From positions 1 to 64,000 of the forward strand of contig NZ_JPGL01000034.1 of NCBI RefSeq assembly GCF_000732615.1: 64,000 bases of DNA. The letters run 5' to 3'. Origin of the DNA: Burkholderia paludis. GTDB taxonomy: Bacteria; Pseudomonadota; Gammaproteobacteria; Burkholderiales; Burkholderiaceae. The notes beneath the pieces were generated by a model. It worked only from the letters and a program-made list of their open reading frames with translations, had not been told where the DNA came from and made no database searches. Numbering within the stretch: position 1 is the stretch's first letter; every line of letters begins with the position of its first letter. Position numbers and translations under genes: made by a program. Positions 24,373 to 32,899 of the stretch are shown here, piece by piece.

Positions 24373-24862
24373 GTTCGGTTACCTCGTAATGGTGGGGCGG
24401 CAATGGTGCGAATCGGCTCGGTCGGTTGCGCCGCAGGCGATCGGGACGCCGGGAACGAATGCCGCAACCCGTCGATGCGAATCGGCCGGAATGAAAGCAG
24501 TGGACGCCGGACACGGGCTCGCGACGCTGCGTTTCATCGTGCAACCGGGGGCGGCGGGGTTCGGTTCCGGCAGTCAATGCTACATACTGACTGTACGATC
24601 GTACAGTCTCATTTGGGCAGGGTAAACGAGGATGATCTGTCGCGAACCTGATACTCGACGTTGCGTGTTGCGCCGGGTGTCATGTCGGCCGACTGACCGG
24701 CGGGTGAGTGAATCCGCGGGAATGTCCCGGCCCGGTCAATGATTCAGCGACGGATTTTCGGTCGTGAGCCGGCCTGGTTGGCAGCGTGCGGCTGACTGTA
24801 CGAACGGTCGGGAAAATGCGCGTGGGATAGAATCGGGTTCGTGCTGAACGAGGACATGGTTC
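24373..24862. other. Divergent promoter region between the cyclase and TetR genes
   Basis: 490 bases without a gene. It holds a perfect 20-bp palindrome (24589-24608) and a related half-site (24794-24803) close to the TetR start. Confidence 0.65.
24589..24608. promoter_or_regulatory. Perfect 20-bp palindrome, probable TetR operator
   Basis: GACTGTACGATCGTACAGTC is fully self-complementary. The left arm GACTGTACGA recurs at 24794-24803, 60 bases before the TetR start codon, followed by a shortened right arm ACGGTC. Two sites of one sequence flanking the divergent promoters point to control by the adjacent TetR protein of both itself and the cyclase/fahA unit. Confidence 0.7.
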
Positions 24863-25549
24863 ATGAGCAAGGCGGTGGCGAACGACGGAAAGGGACCGGG
24901 CAGGAAATCGGCAGCGAAGCCGGAGATCGAAAAGCGGGAACGGATTCTCCTGACCGCGGAGCGACTGTTCGCGGCCGACGGCTATCACGGCGTGTCGATG
25001 CGGGATATCGCCAAAGAGGCCGACGTCGGACTCCCGTTGATCGTGTACCACTTCGAAACCAAACTGGGCCTGTACAGGTCGATATTCGAATATCGAAGGT
25101 CGCTGTTCGACGAGCGGCGGATCCTGCTCGAAAAGATCGCCGATTTCGAAGGCCCCGACGCGCTGCTGAAAATTGCAACGGCTTTCGTGCTGCCTATCGT
25201 GAAGAGTTATGCGACGCCGGACGGCAGCAACTATGCGATGCTGGTTGTGCGAGAGGCGTCCGATCCCCAGGAAGAGGCCCGCGGCATCATCGAGGCGTAT
25301 TACGACCCGGTCGCGCGAGCGTTCATGGCGGCGGTGAAACGGGCGTTGCCCGGCGTGACGGACGAGTACTTGCACTGGAGCTATCACTTCGCTGTCGGCG
25401 CGCTCGTCATGAGCGTATTCGACCGACGCATCGAGCGTCTCTCCGGCGGGAAGTTTCGAAACGTCGACGTGACCAGAAAAGCAAAAATGCTCGCGGCATT
25501 CATCGCGGACGGGATGCAGGGCGGCGCGCGTCGATTCAAGCGGCGATAG
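24863..25549 (+). CDS. TetR-family transcriptional regulator
   Basis: 228 residues. The N-terminal helix-turn-helix is clear at about 24-70 (ERILLTAERLFAADGYHGVS, then MRDIAKEADVGLPLIVYHF), the standard TetR pattern; the C-terminal 150 residues form the ligand-binding and dimer domain, which is not conserved enough to name an inducer. The first 20 residues are Lys/Gly-rich and probably flexible. The start ATG at 24863 has AGGA eight bases upstream. It is divergent from the cyclase/fahA pair and an obvious operator lies between them, so repression relieved by a pathway compound is the simplest model. Its 3' end converges with a possible small - strand gene and the long catabolic gene train. 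Confidence 0.9.
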   Translation: MSKAVANDGKGPGRKSAAKPEIEKRERILLTAERLFAADGYHGVSMRDIAKEADVGLPLIVYHFETKLGLYRSIFEYRRSLFDERRILLEKIADFEGPDALLKIATAFVLPIVKSYATPDGSNYAMLVVREASDPQEEARGIIEAYYDPVARAFMAAVKRALPGVTDEYLHWSYHFAVGALVMSVFDRRIERLSGGKFRNVDVTRKAKMLAAFIADGMQGGARRFKRR

Positions 25550-25715
25550 CCTCGGGGGGCTGGATATCGATGTACCCGCCCGGCAGAACCCGGCAGCGTT
25601 CGTCGAGTACCGTGATCCATGCACGGCCCGGTTCGAGCCAGGAAATCGAAATGACCGCGTATCGAATCCGCGCCCGCCGCCGTTCATTCGCGGCCATGCG
25701 AATGGCGAACGACAT
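25536..25715 (-). CDS. Possible 59-residue hypothetical protein
   Basis: I do not recognise this protein. It runs from an ATG at 25715 (MSFAIRMAANERRR) to a stop inside the last codons of the TetR gene, overlapping it by 14 bases. The second half (RYAVISISWLEPGRAWITVL, then DERCRVLPGGYIDIQ) alternates hydrophobic and polar residues as beta-strands do, and its codons keep the G/C-rich third positions of real genes here. No clear ribosome-binding site. It could instead be a fragment of an older gene or a chance open frame. Confidence 0.25.
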   Translation of the reverse strand: MSFAIRMAANERRRARIRYAVISISWLEPGRAWITVLDERCRVLPGGYIDIQPPEAIAA

Positions 25716-25911
25716 GCCGGCCGGCGAGCGGCGCTTGCCCTCCCGCCCAAGGCCAACGACCCGCAGTCTTTTCAAGCCCGACGGATCACGCCCTCGATTC
25801 GAGTGCCTGCCATGCACGTCCGACATCCGCGACATGCATGGGAGCGGAAGCGGCTAGCGGCCGAACACCCGCTCGGCCAGCCGGACGTTGTCGTCGCATA
25901 TTGAATGAACG

Positions 25912-26130
25912 TCAAGAGTCGTCATTCGCGGCCTCGTTTTGCGAACACGCGTCGTTTCCGGCACGACACTCACCGTGTGCTTCCGGTTGTCCGGTCCCGC
26001 AGCGCTCGATATCCCGAAGCACGAAGAGAAGCTCGCCCTGGGCGCGCAGCCTGATCGCGGTGCGCATCCAGGAACGAAGCGAGTGAAGCAGGGCGTCAAT
26101 CCTGCTCTTCAGGCGTGGGCGACTTTGCAC
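25912..26130 (-). CDS. Very small basic protein, weakly DUF1127-like
   Basis: A 72-residue frame from a GTG at 26130, with AGGAAG eight bases upstream, to a TGA at 25912. The central stretch SLRSWMRTAIRLRAQGELLF followed by VLRDIERCG has the spacing of DUF1127 proteins (basic helix, E-L, then R-D-I), which are small RNA-binding or stress-linked proteins in proteobacteria; the match is weak. The C-terminal third (GTGQPEAHGECRAGNDACSQ) is polar and has two Cys. It lies 40 bases after the PhlG-like gene, so it would be the last gene of the long - strand train. Confidence 0.45.
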   Translation of the reverse strand: MQSRPRLKSRIDALLHSLRSWMRTAIRLRAQGELLFVLRDIERCGTGQPEAHGECRAGNDACSQNEAANDDS

Positions 26131-26170
26131 GGAAGTGTCTTCCTGGCGCAGTGGGCGCGTGTGAGCCGAT

Positions 26171-26857
26171 TCACCAAGGCAAGGCGATCTCGAGCGTCTC
26201 CCGGTTGTCGCCGAGGAACAGCGACGGAAGGAATCGCGCCAGAAACGTGAACTCGTTATAGCAGTGCATGAGCAATGCGCGGCCGAACTCGTCGGGAAAA
26301 ATCTCGGCGACTTCTGCCGGACGCTTGCCCAGCATGGGCAGATCCTGTCCCAGGTAGAAGTGGCTGCGCAGGGCGAGGCCCCACGCGGTGTCACGTCCGA
26401 TATGGAGCAGGCGTCCACCGAGTACCCGTCCGTCCGGCGTTCTCTCGGGAGCGTCGCCCAGCCCGATGCAGCCGCACACCGCCGCGGTCACGCGCCCTTC
26501 CTGCCGGGCGCTGTCATACGCCCCCTTTTCAAAGAACTCGGTGGCCGCTCTGAACTGGATCGCGAGCCGCTGCGAGGGCAATCCGGTGAAATATTCCTCG
26601 ACCAGGTGGATGGAGCCGACATGGGTGTGGGTTTCGCCCTCCGCCCAGGCACTGCTGACATGATCCACCGGGTGCCACCAGCGATAGTGGCGGGTGTCCG
26701 GCCTCGAGCGAAACCACCATTCGAACATCTCGCCCGTGCAGTTGTGCAGATCCGTGCGGCAGGCGACGTGCAGGACCCCGTCGTCCAGTCTTTCGTAGCC
26801 CGTTTCAAGGCGCAACGGCGCGGGATTCAGCAGCGAGCCAACCTCTTCGAGTTTCAT
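26171..26857 (-). CDS. DAPG hydrolase (PhlG)-like C-C hydrolase
   Basis: 228 residues. The layout LETGYERLDDGVLHVACRTD (17-36), EMFEWWF (43-49), RWWHPVDHV (59-67), GSIHLVEEY (81-89) and LMHCYNEFTFLARFLP (about 196-211) matches the DAPG-hydrolase family, in which PhlG uses Zn2+ to split an acetyl group from 2,4-diacetylphloroglucinol. The likely ligands His84, Glu87 or Glu88 and His198 are present, with His62, His66 and Glu202 as further candidates. It is shorter than PhlG, and no phl biosynthetic genes are nearby, so degradation of a foreign or related acyl-phenol is more likely than self-regulation of DAPG. GGAGAG precedes the ATG at 26857. It follows the porin by 166 bases, with a weak hairpin between. 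Confidence 0.7.
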   Translation of the reverse strand: MKLEEVGSLLNPAPLRLETGYERLDDGVLHVACRTDLHNCTGEMFEWWFRSRPDTRHYRWWHPVDHVSSAWAEGETHTHVGSIHLVEEYFTGLPSQRLAIQFRAATEFFEKGAYDSARQEGRVTAAVCGCIGLGDAPERTPDGRVLGGRLLHIGRDTAWGLALRSHFYLGQDLPMLGKRPAEVAEIFPDEFGRALLMHCYNEFTFLARFLPSLFLGDNRETLEIALPW

Positions 26858-26955
26858 GTTTCTCTCCAGTAGTGTCGGTGCCCCGGCCGATGTGCCGGGC
26901 CAGTGTTCGATTCCACACCAACGATGTGCAACATGAGAATGGGGAAAAGCACGGG

Positions 26956-26975
26956 CGACGGTACGCTTTCCGTCG
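26956..26975 (-). terminator. Weak hairpin between the porin and PhlG-like genes
   Basis: CGACGG/CCGTCG arms (26956-26961 and 26970-26975) about 50 bases after the porin stop, followed on the - strand by a CTTTTCC run. It may only attenuate transcription into the next gene. Confidence 0.3.
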
Positions 26976-27023
26976 GCCGCATATGCAGCGTGCGACACGC
27001 TCCGTGGGTGCGGGCCGCCGGCG

Positions 27024-28151
27024 TCAGAACGTCGTCGTCATGCCGAGCCGGCCGATTGCCTGGGAATGGCTGCTCGATCCCGCGTTCGATCCGAACAGCC
27101 CGTTGATCCATGCGCCCGTTGCCGGATCGTCGCCGGAGGCATACTGGTAGACCCCCTCCACATACACGGCCGTGCGCTTCGAGAACCAGTACATCAGCGA
27201 GCTCGTCAGCTGGTGTGCCTTGTTGTTCTGCAGGATCGCATTGCCTTTCATGTACTCGTAGTTGGCGCCGAGCGTCCACGCGTTCGAGATGAACCAGTTT
27301 GCGCCGATCTGGCCGACGTCGATACGCGCCCCCGTCAGCGTATTTTTCGTATACGTATAGAGAACGTTCGCGAGGACGATCCCGCTGAAGTCGTAGTGCA
27401 TGCCGGCGCCATAATTCCGGATGCCGTCGTGACCGTTGTTCATCTGCGGGTACTTGACCTCGGTGTACGCGGCGCCGACGGCGAACGGACCGTGGGAGTA
27501 GTTGACGCCGAAGCTGACCGTATCGGCGGACGAGAAATCCCCGGCGACCTGGCCGAATCCGTACAGTGCGCCGAACGTAAAGCCGGAAAAATCGGGCGAT
27601 TTGTATTTGACGGAGTTCGCGACGCGCGACGAGCCGGCAACGCGGTCGAAATCGGACGAGCCTGTCGGATTGTTCGGGATCCCCAGTGCGGAAAACGGCC
27701 CCTGCCTGAAGTTGTAGAAGCCGCCGTACGACAAGGCGCCGTCGAAACCCGCGTTCCGGTCGTGGAAGCCCCCGAACAACAGCGACTCCCACATGAAATC
27801 GTACTGGTTGCCCGCGGTAATGTCGCCGAGAGTCGGGTCGGACAGGCCTACCCAGGCCTGCCGGGAAAACATCGATCCCGCGCCGGGGATCGACGAGCCG
27901 TCCGCGAGTTCGAACTGGCTCTCCAGCAAGAATACCGCCTTGGTTCCTCCGCCGAGATCCTCGGTCCCCTTCAGGCCGATCAGGTTCGGTGCCCAGATGC
28001 CGGTATCCAGCCGACCGTTGCCATGACCGCCCTGATTGCTCACGTAGGTGACGCCCGCATCCAGAAATCCGAACAGCGCGATCGAGCTTTGTGCATGGGC
28101 GCTTGCCGCAACCAATGACAGCGCCGCCAGCGATACGGTAGTTGTCCTCAT
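27024..28151 (-). CDS. Gram-negative porin (OmpC/Omp32-like trimeric)
   Basis: 375 residues. A Sec signal peptide (1-20, cut after AHA) is followed by QSSIALFGFLDAGVTYVSNQ, the usual start of the first strands in Burkholderiaceae general porins. The body alternates hydrophobic residues every second position as in a 16-strand barrel, and it ends in Phe (LGMTTTF), the BAM recognition signal. It should let small anionic solutes pass the outer membrane. Its place 57 bases after the Liv-type ATPase gene makes it the outer-membrane partner for that importer. Porins of this family are often substrate-biased in catabolic islands; the specificity loop 3 cannot be judged here. Confidence 0.93.
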   Translation of the reverse strand: MRTTTVSLAALSLVAASAHAQSSIALFGFLDAGVTYVSNQGGHGNGRLDTGIWAPNLIGLKGTEDLGGGTKAVFLLESQFELADGSSIPGAGSMFSRQAWVGLSDPTLGDITAGNQYDFMWESLLFGGFHDRNAGFDGALSYGGFYNFRQGPFSALGIPNNPTGSSDFDRVAGSSRVANSVKYKSPDFSGFTFGALYGFGQVAGDFSSADTVSFGVNYSHGPFAVGAAYTEVKYPQMNNGHDGIRNYGAGMHYDFSGIVLANVLYTYTKNTLTGARIDVGQIGANWFISNAWTLGANYEYMKGNAILQNNKAHQLTSSLMYWFSKRTAVYVEGVYQYASGDDPATGAWINGLFGSNAGSSSHSQAIGRLGMTTTF

Positions 28152-28208
28152 GTCTCCTCCATTTTTTTTGACGTCTTTCCTGCTGCGGTGATCCGGTCGA
28201 TGCCGCCT

Positions 28209-29759
28209 TCAATCGGCAGTGCCGAGATAGAGATGCCGTAACCGGGGATCCTTGCGTATCGAATCGACCGTCCCGGAGAGTGCGAAGCGGCCATGCTCCA
28301 TCACGTGGACGTAGTCGGCCAGATCGAGCGCGCGTTCCACGTCCTGTTCGACGATCAACATCGTCATGCCCGACGCTTTCAGTTCGCGCAGGGCGAGATA
28401 CAGGCGATCCATCATGACGGGGGCGAGGCCGAGACTGATCTCGTCGAACACGATGAGGCGGGGGCGCGCCATCAGCGCGCGGCCGATGGCGAGCATCTGC
28501 TGCTGTCCGCCCGACATGGACGTGCCCGCGTTCTTACGCCTCTCGCGCAAGTCCGTGAACATGTCGTACACGTGTTCCAGCCGCTCGCGGATTTCCTTCG
28601 GGGGCGCGCGCCGGGCGGCCAGCACGAGGTTCTCTTCCACCGTCAGCGAACTGAATATCCGTCTGCCTTCCATGCACTGGGCGAAGCCCATGGCCGCAAT
28701 GCGATGAGGCGCCGGATCGAGCAGGCGTTTGCCGTCGATCCTCATTTCGCCCGCGGTCGGGTGTACCGTGCCGGCCAGGACGTTCGCAAGCGTCGTTTTT
28801 CCCGCGCCGTTCGTACCCAGGATGGCGATCACGTCACCCGTGCCCACGGTGAGGTCGATCCCGTTCAGGACGCGCGCCTGACTGTATCCGGCATGGATTC
28901 CGTGAAGTTCCAGCAGCGGCGGCGACGCCGGCTTCTCATGCGCGACCCCGTCCGCCGTGTTTCCGGCGCCGGCCAGAACCGCCGTTTCCGGCGCGGCCCG
29001 GCTGTCGGGCCGATCGTTACCGTGTGCGGTGCCGAGATACACGGCGGCGACTTCGTCGCTGGAAAGAACCGCGTTGGTCGGCCCCTCGGCAAACTTTCGC
29101 CCGAAGTTCAGGACGATCAGCCGCTGGCAGCATTCGCGCACGACACGCAGCACGTGTTCGATGATGATGATGCCCGCGACCTCGCCCTTGAGCGAATGAA
29201 CGAGGTCGATGAGCTCGGTAATTTCGCTGTCGACGAGCCCCGCACCGACTTCGTCCAGCAACAGGATTCGAGGTTCGAGCGCGAGCGCCCTCGCAACCTC
29301 CAGGCGTTTCCTGCGCAGTAGCGGCAACTGTCTGGCCGGCAGGTTCGCGGAATCCAGCAAGCCGGTACGCTCGAGAATCCGGTCGCACGCATCGATCGCG
29401 TCGCGCTTCGACGTGAACGGATGAAGGCTGTACCGTGCGGCGAGCAGGTTTTCGCGTACCGTCATGTTCAGGAACGGCCGGGGTATCTGGTAGGTGCGAC
29501 CGATCCCGGACCGTGCGCGCGCGGCCGCCCCCAGCCGGGTGATGTCCTCGCCCCGGAAGTAGACGTTCCCGCTGTCGGCCTTGACGGCGCCGCCGAGCAA
29601 TCCGATCAGCGTCGATTTGCCCGCGCCGTTGGGCCCGACGATGCCCAGTATTTCGCCGTCCGCGACGGAGAGCGACACGGTGTCGGTCGCCACGAGGCCG
29701 CCGTACCGTTTGACCAGATCGGTGGCGAACAGCAGCGGAAGGGAATGTTCGGTGTTCAC
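28209..29759 (-). CDS. Fused LivG-LivF ABC transporter ATPase
   Basis: 516 residues made of two complete branched-chain-amino-acid-type ATPases joined by a linker near 250-275. The first half (LivG-like) has Walker A GPNGAGKST near 39-47, Walker B ILLLDEVGAGL and IIEHVLRVV with its switch His; its signature reads LPLLRRKRLE rather than LSxGQ. The second half (LivF-like) has Walker A GTNGAGKTT, a canonical MSGGQ signature, IVFDEISLGL and a normal switch region. In most genomes these are two proteins. The fusion fixes a 1:1 pairing, with one consensus and one degenerate composite ATP site. It powers import through the LivH/LivM pair encoded just upstream, whose last gene overlaps it by four bases. 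Confidence 0.92.
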   Translation of the reverse strand: MNTEHSLPLLFATDLVKRYGGLVATDTVSLSVADGEILGIVGPNGAGKSTLIGLLGGAVKADSGNVYFRGEDITRLGAAARARSGIGRTYQIPRPFLNMTVRENLLAARYSLHPFTSKRDAIDACDRILERTGLLDSANLPARQLPLLRRKRLEVARALALEPRILLLDEVGAGLVDSEITELIDLVHSLKGEVAGIIIIEHVLRVVRECCQRLIVLNFGRKFAEGPTNAVLSSDEVAAVYLGTAHGNDRPDSRAAPETAVLAGAGNTADGVAHEKPASPPLLELHGIHAGYSQARVLNGIDLTVGTGDVIAILGTNGAGKTTLANVLAGTVHPTAGEMRIDGKRLLDPAPHRIAAMGFAQCMEGRRIFSSLTVEENLVLAARRAPPKEIRERLEHVYDMFTDLRERRKNAGTSMSGGQQQMLAIGRALMARPRLIVFDEISLGLAPVMMDRLYLALRELKASGMTMLIVEQDVERALDLADYVHVMEHGRFALSGTVDSIRKDPRLRHLYLGTAD

Positions 29760-30751
29760 GGCTGCTCCTTTCGACCGAGCGTGCTTTCAATCAATCCGGC
29801 GATGCCTTGCGGCGCGAAACGGATGACCGCCATCAGGATGACGCCGGTCACGGCCAGGTGAAGGGCGGGCCAGTCGGCGAGGGCCTCGCCGAGCGCAACG
29901 ACGAAAATGGTGCCGAGCACGGGGCCGGCGCGCAGCCCCTGTCCGCCGATGATCACGATGGATAGCGCGCTGATGGTCCACTGGAGGCCGAACGTTCCAT
30001 AGGGCTCCACCGTGCCGAGCTTCAGGGCCTGGAGTGCGCCCGCGATACTGGTCAGGGCGCTTGCCAGCACGAAGGTGGCGAGCTTGACCCGGAAGGTGCG
30101 CACGCCGAGTTGCGACGCCGAATCCTCGTCGTCGCGTACCGCGCGAAGCAGGACGGAGAACCGCGAGCGCGTGACGGCGCTCATGACGACCATGGTGACC
30201 GTCACCAGGGCGATCGCCATGAGGAACAGCGTGCGCAAGCCGGGCGGATCCTGGGAGAGCACGATGCCGGATGCGCCGCCGAACCCGCCGTAGTTGACCA
30301 TGAACAGCCGCAGGGCCTCGGCGAGCGCGAGTGTGCCGACCGTGAAATACAGACCGCGAAGCCTGAAGACGCCTTTCGAGACGACGAGGCAAAGCCCCGC
30401 GCCGGCAAGCCCGGAAAGCGGGATTGCGGCCCAGGGTGGTACGCCCAGCACGTTGACGAGACCCGTCATCGAATAGGCGCCTGCGCCGAAGAAAGCAGCG
30501 GTGCCGAGGGAGACCATTCCGCCGTAGCCCGCCATCAGGTTCCATGCCTCGGCAACCGTCAGCAGCAGCAGGAGCCGGAAGCCGACTTCAAGTGCGTAGT
30601 CGCCCATCTGCGGGACGACGATCCCGGCGAGCAGAAGAAGGGCGCCGGTGACGATCGCAGGCGTCAGGACGCTCGCTGAAGAACGGGCGACGGCGATTCG
30701 GACCTGCTCCCTCGCCACCCGCGTAAGTGGATTGTTCGTGAGATGGGGCAT
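29756..30751 (-). CDS. Branched-chain amino acid-type ABC permease (LivM-like)
   Basis: 331 residues with eight to ten membrane segments. Family marks are NLMAGYGGMVSLGTAAFFGAGAY near 90-112 (the LivM G-x-x-SLG-x-AxFxGxGAY motif), GLYFTVGTLALAEALRLF, and the cytosolic coupling stretch AVRDDEDSASQLGVRTFRVK near 210-229. It pairs with the LivH-like subunit to form the pore. I chose the ATG at 30751 because it overlaps the TAA of the LivH-like gene by one base (TAATG), a common coupling arrangement. Despite the name, transporters of this family in catabolic gene sets frequently carry aromatic acids or amides rather than amino acids. Confidence 0.92.
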   Translation of the reverse strand: MPHLTNNPLTRVAREQVRIAVARSSASVLTPAIVTGALLLLAGIVVPQMGDYALEVGFRLLLLLTVAEAWNLMAGYGGMVSLGTAAFFGAGAYSMTGLVNVLGVPPWAAIPLSGLAGAGLCLVVSKGVFRLRGLYFTVGTLALAEALRLFMVNYGGFGGASGIVLSQDPPGLRTLFLMAIALVTVTMVVMSAVTRSRFSVLLRAVRDDEDSASQLGVRTFRVKLATFVLASALTSIAGALQALKLGTVEPYGTFGLQWTISALSIVIIGGQGLRAGPVLGTIFVVALGEALADWPALHLAVTGVILMAVIRFAPQGIAGLIESTLGRKEQP

Positions 30752-31638
30752 TAGCGTACTCCGGACACCATGCCCTGAGGGCGCAGTGCGAGGGCGAAGA
30801 GGAAGATGACGAGGCCGACCAGATCGCGATATCCGTCGCCGAGAACGAGTGCGCCGATACTCTGGAGCACGCCGAGCGTGATGCCCGCCGCGAGCGTTCC
30901 GGAGATGTTCCCGATGCCGCCCATGACGACGACCGCGAAGCACATCAGCAGGTAGGTCGAGCCGGTGGCGGGCGTGAACGAAAACGCGGTTGCGATCAGC
31001 ACGCCGCCCATCGCCGCGCAAGCCGCGCCCAGTGCGAAAGTGAGCGCATGGACCTTGGCGACGTCGACGCCCATGACCGCGGCGGCGGCCGGATCGACTG
31101 CCGCGGCGCGCAATGCGCGGCCGAATCCGGTGCGCGTGACCAGCCCGTGTACGCCCAGCGTCAGCGCCACGGATACGGCAAACCCGATGACGTAGATCTC
31201 CGCGACCGTGACCGGGCCGGCCGTGAGCGGGCGCGCGGCGTAGCTCGTGTTGATCGCCCGGGTGTCCGCGCTGAAGCACAGCAGGTACACGTTCTGGAGG
31301 ATGATCGAAACGCCGAACATCGTCATCATCGGCGCTTCGGTGCCTTTGTTTGCCAGTGGCCGGATGAGGATTCCGTGAAACGGAAGCGCGATCGCCCCCG
31401 TCACGACGGCGACGAGCGGCAGACAGAGGAGCGGGTCGAGGCCGGTGTATTGGGCCAGGAAGAAGCCGAGGTAGGCGCCGCCCACCAGCAGTTCCCCGTG
31501 GGCCAGATTGACCAGGCGCATGACGCCGAGCGCGATGGACAGGCCCAGCGCCGTCAGGGCCAGCATGCCTCCGAGCAGCAGGCCGGATACCAGACCGCTC
31601 AGGACTACAGAGAGATCAGGGAGCGAGTATTCGAGCAT
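30751..31638 (-). CDS. Branched-chain amino acid-type ABC permease (LivH-like)
   Basis: 295 residues, eight hydrophobic segments. The N-terminal GLVSGLLLGGMLALTALGLS near 16-35, followed by LGVMRLVNLAHGELLVGGAY, is the diagnostic LivH element (MxxxNLAHGxxxMxGAY), and ALRAAAVDPAAAAVMGVDV near 180-198 is the EAA-like loop that contacts the ATPase. It partners the LivM-like subunit, into which it overlaps by one base, and follows the periplasmic binding protein by 21 bases. The gene order LivK-LivH-LivM-LivGF is complete, so this is a whole importer. Confidence 0.93.
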   Translation of the reverse strand: MLEYSLPDLSVVLSGLVSGLLLGGMLALTALGLSIALGVMRLVNLAHGELLVGGAYLGFFLAQYTGLDPLLCLPLVAVVTGAIALPFHGILIRPLANKGTEAPMMTMFGVSIILQNVYLLCFSADTRAINTSYAARPLTAGPVTVAEIYVIGFAVSVALTLGVHGLVTRTGFGRALRAAAVDPAAAAVMGVDVAKVHALTFALGAACAAMGGVLIATAFSFTPATGSTYLLMCFAVVVMGGIGNISGTLAAGITLGVLQSIGALVLGDGYRDLVGLVIFLFALALRPQGMVSGVR

Positions 31639-31659
31639 GATCGTGTCTCCGGTCCGGCG

Positions 31660-32856
31660 TCAGTGAACGGCGGGCAGCGGAAAGAGCAGTTTTCCGTTGG
31701 CCTTGTCTTGCGGCCATACCGTCACTGCCTTGCCGTTCTGCCATTGCATGACCGCCACGGGAATCCGGGACGTGTGATCGGCGTCGAACTTCACGTTCCC
31801 GACGACGTAGGCCTTGTCCGTCTTTCCCACCGCCTGATTGATCCTGTCGCGGTCGAGGCTTCCCGCATGGGCGATCGCGTCCAGCAGCACCTGGGCCGCC
31901 GCGTACGAATCCGCAATGTGCTGGCTCTGGGTTTGACGGGTTTCGGACTCGAAGCGCCTGCCGAGATCCGCCGCGCCGGGATAGGGAAAGCTCGGGTCCC
32001 AGTAGCCGCCGACCAGCACGCCGTCAGCCAGCTTCCCGAGCGCCCTGGCGAATTGTTCCGGTTCCGCGCCTTTCTCCATGACCAGGATCCTGGGATGAAA
32101 GTCGGCCGATTCCATCTGCTTGCGCATCGCGATCGCCTGCGGCGGAATCGCATCGACCAGCACGATGTCGGCGCCGTCCGCCTTGGCCTGATTGATCATC
32201 GTCGTGAATTGGGTCGCGTCGACGGGAAACGCGTTCTGGCGCACGAGCGTGTAGCCGCCCCGGGTGGTCGCGTTCGGCCAGACCTCGCCGCCGACGACCC
32301 GGCCGTCTGGCCCGTTGTCGGACAGGATCGCCACCTTCCGGTTGGTCGGCAGCCGGAAGTCCGCGAGCATGCGCAACGGCGCGGTGCCGAGGTCGGTTTC
32401 GTCGAAGAAGAGCGTCCACGCGTATTTCCACTGCCGGACAGCCCGGAATGCGCCGAGCGGATCGCATCCCGATACGATCGGAACCCGGCGTCGCTCCGCA
32501 ACAAGCGCCCCGGCATTCACCAGCGCGGGCGTGCACGAGCCGAGCATGCCGACGACGCCGTCCCGGGAGATCAGCGTTTCCGTGTTGCTCGCGGTGACGT
32601 TCGGGTCGGTCTTGTCGTCCCGGATGATCAGCTTCACCTTGTATTGGGCGTTGCCGATCCTGATTCCGCCGGTCTTGTTGATGTCGTTCACGGCGGTTTC
32701 GTAGCCCCATTTCTGATAGGCCCCAAAACCGGCGAGCGGGCCGGACAGCGGCAGGGAGGCGCCGATCGTGACCTCGTCGGCCCGGGTCGCCGTCGCGGCA
32801 AGACAAAGCGATGCGATTGCGACGGTTTTCGCCAGAATATTGGGATGCCTGATCAT
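31660..32856 (-). CDS. Periplasmic substrate-binding protein of the Liv-type importer
   Basis: 398 residues. A signal peptide ends near 26 (TRA|DEV), then VTIGASLPLSGPLAGFGAYQ, the start of type I periplasmic-binding proteins of the leucine/amide family. GMLGSCTPALVNAGALVAE and VPIVSGCDP, with an atypical Cys in each, and DGVLVGGYWDPSFPYPG support the fold. The size and sequence resemble binding proteins of aromatic or amide importers more than LivK itself. The ATG at 32856 begins MIRHPNILAK, with TCTGGAGACA upstream. It is 43 bases after the BKACE gene, linking transport and enzymes in one unit. The ligand is probably the compound attacked by the neighbouring hydrolases; this is inference. 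Confidence 0.9.
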   Translation of the reverse strand: MIRHPNILAKTVAIASLCLAATATRADEVTIGASLPLSGPLAGFGAYQKWGYETAVNDINKTGGIRIGNAQYKVKLIIRDDKTDPNVTASNTETLISRDGVVGMLGSCTPALVNAGALVAERRRVPIVSGCDPLGAFRAVRQWKYAWTLFFDETDLGTAPLRMLADFRLPTNRKVAILSDNGPDGRVVGGEVWPNATTRGGYTLVRQNAFPVDATQFTTMINQAKADGADIVLVDAIPPQAIAMRKQMESADFHPRILVMEKGAEPEQFARALGKLADGVLVGGYWDPSFPYPGAADLGRRFESETRQTQSQHIADSYAAAQVLLDAIAHAGSLDRDRINQAVGKTDKAYVVGNVKFDADHTSRIPVAVMQWQNGKAVTVWPQDKANGKLLFPLPAVH

Positions 32857-32899
32857 CTTGTCTCCAGATATGCTCGTTTTATGGTTGCGACCGGTCCAC

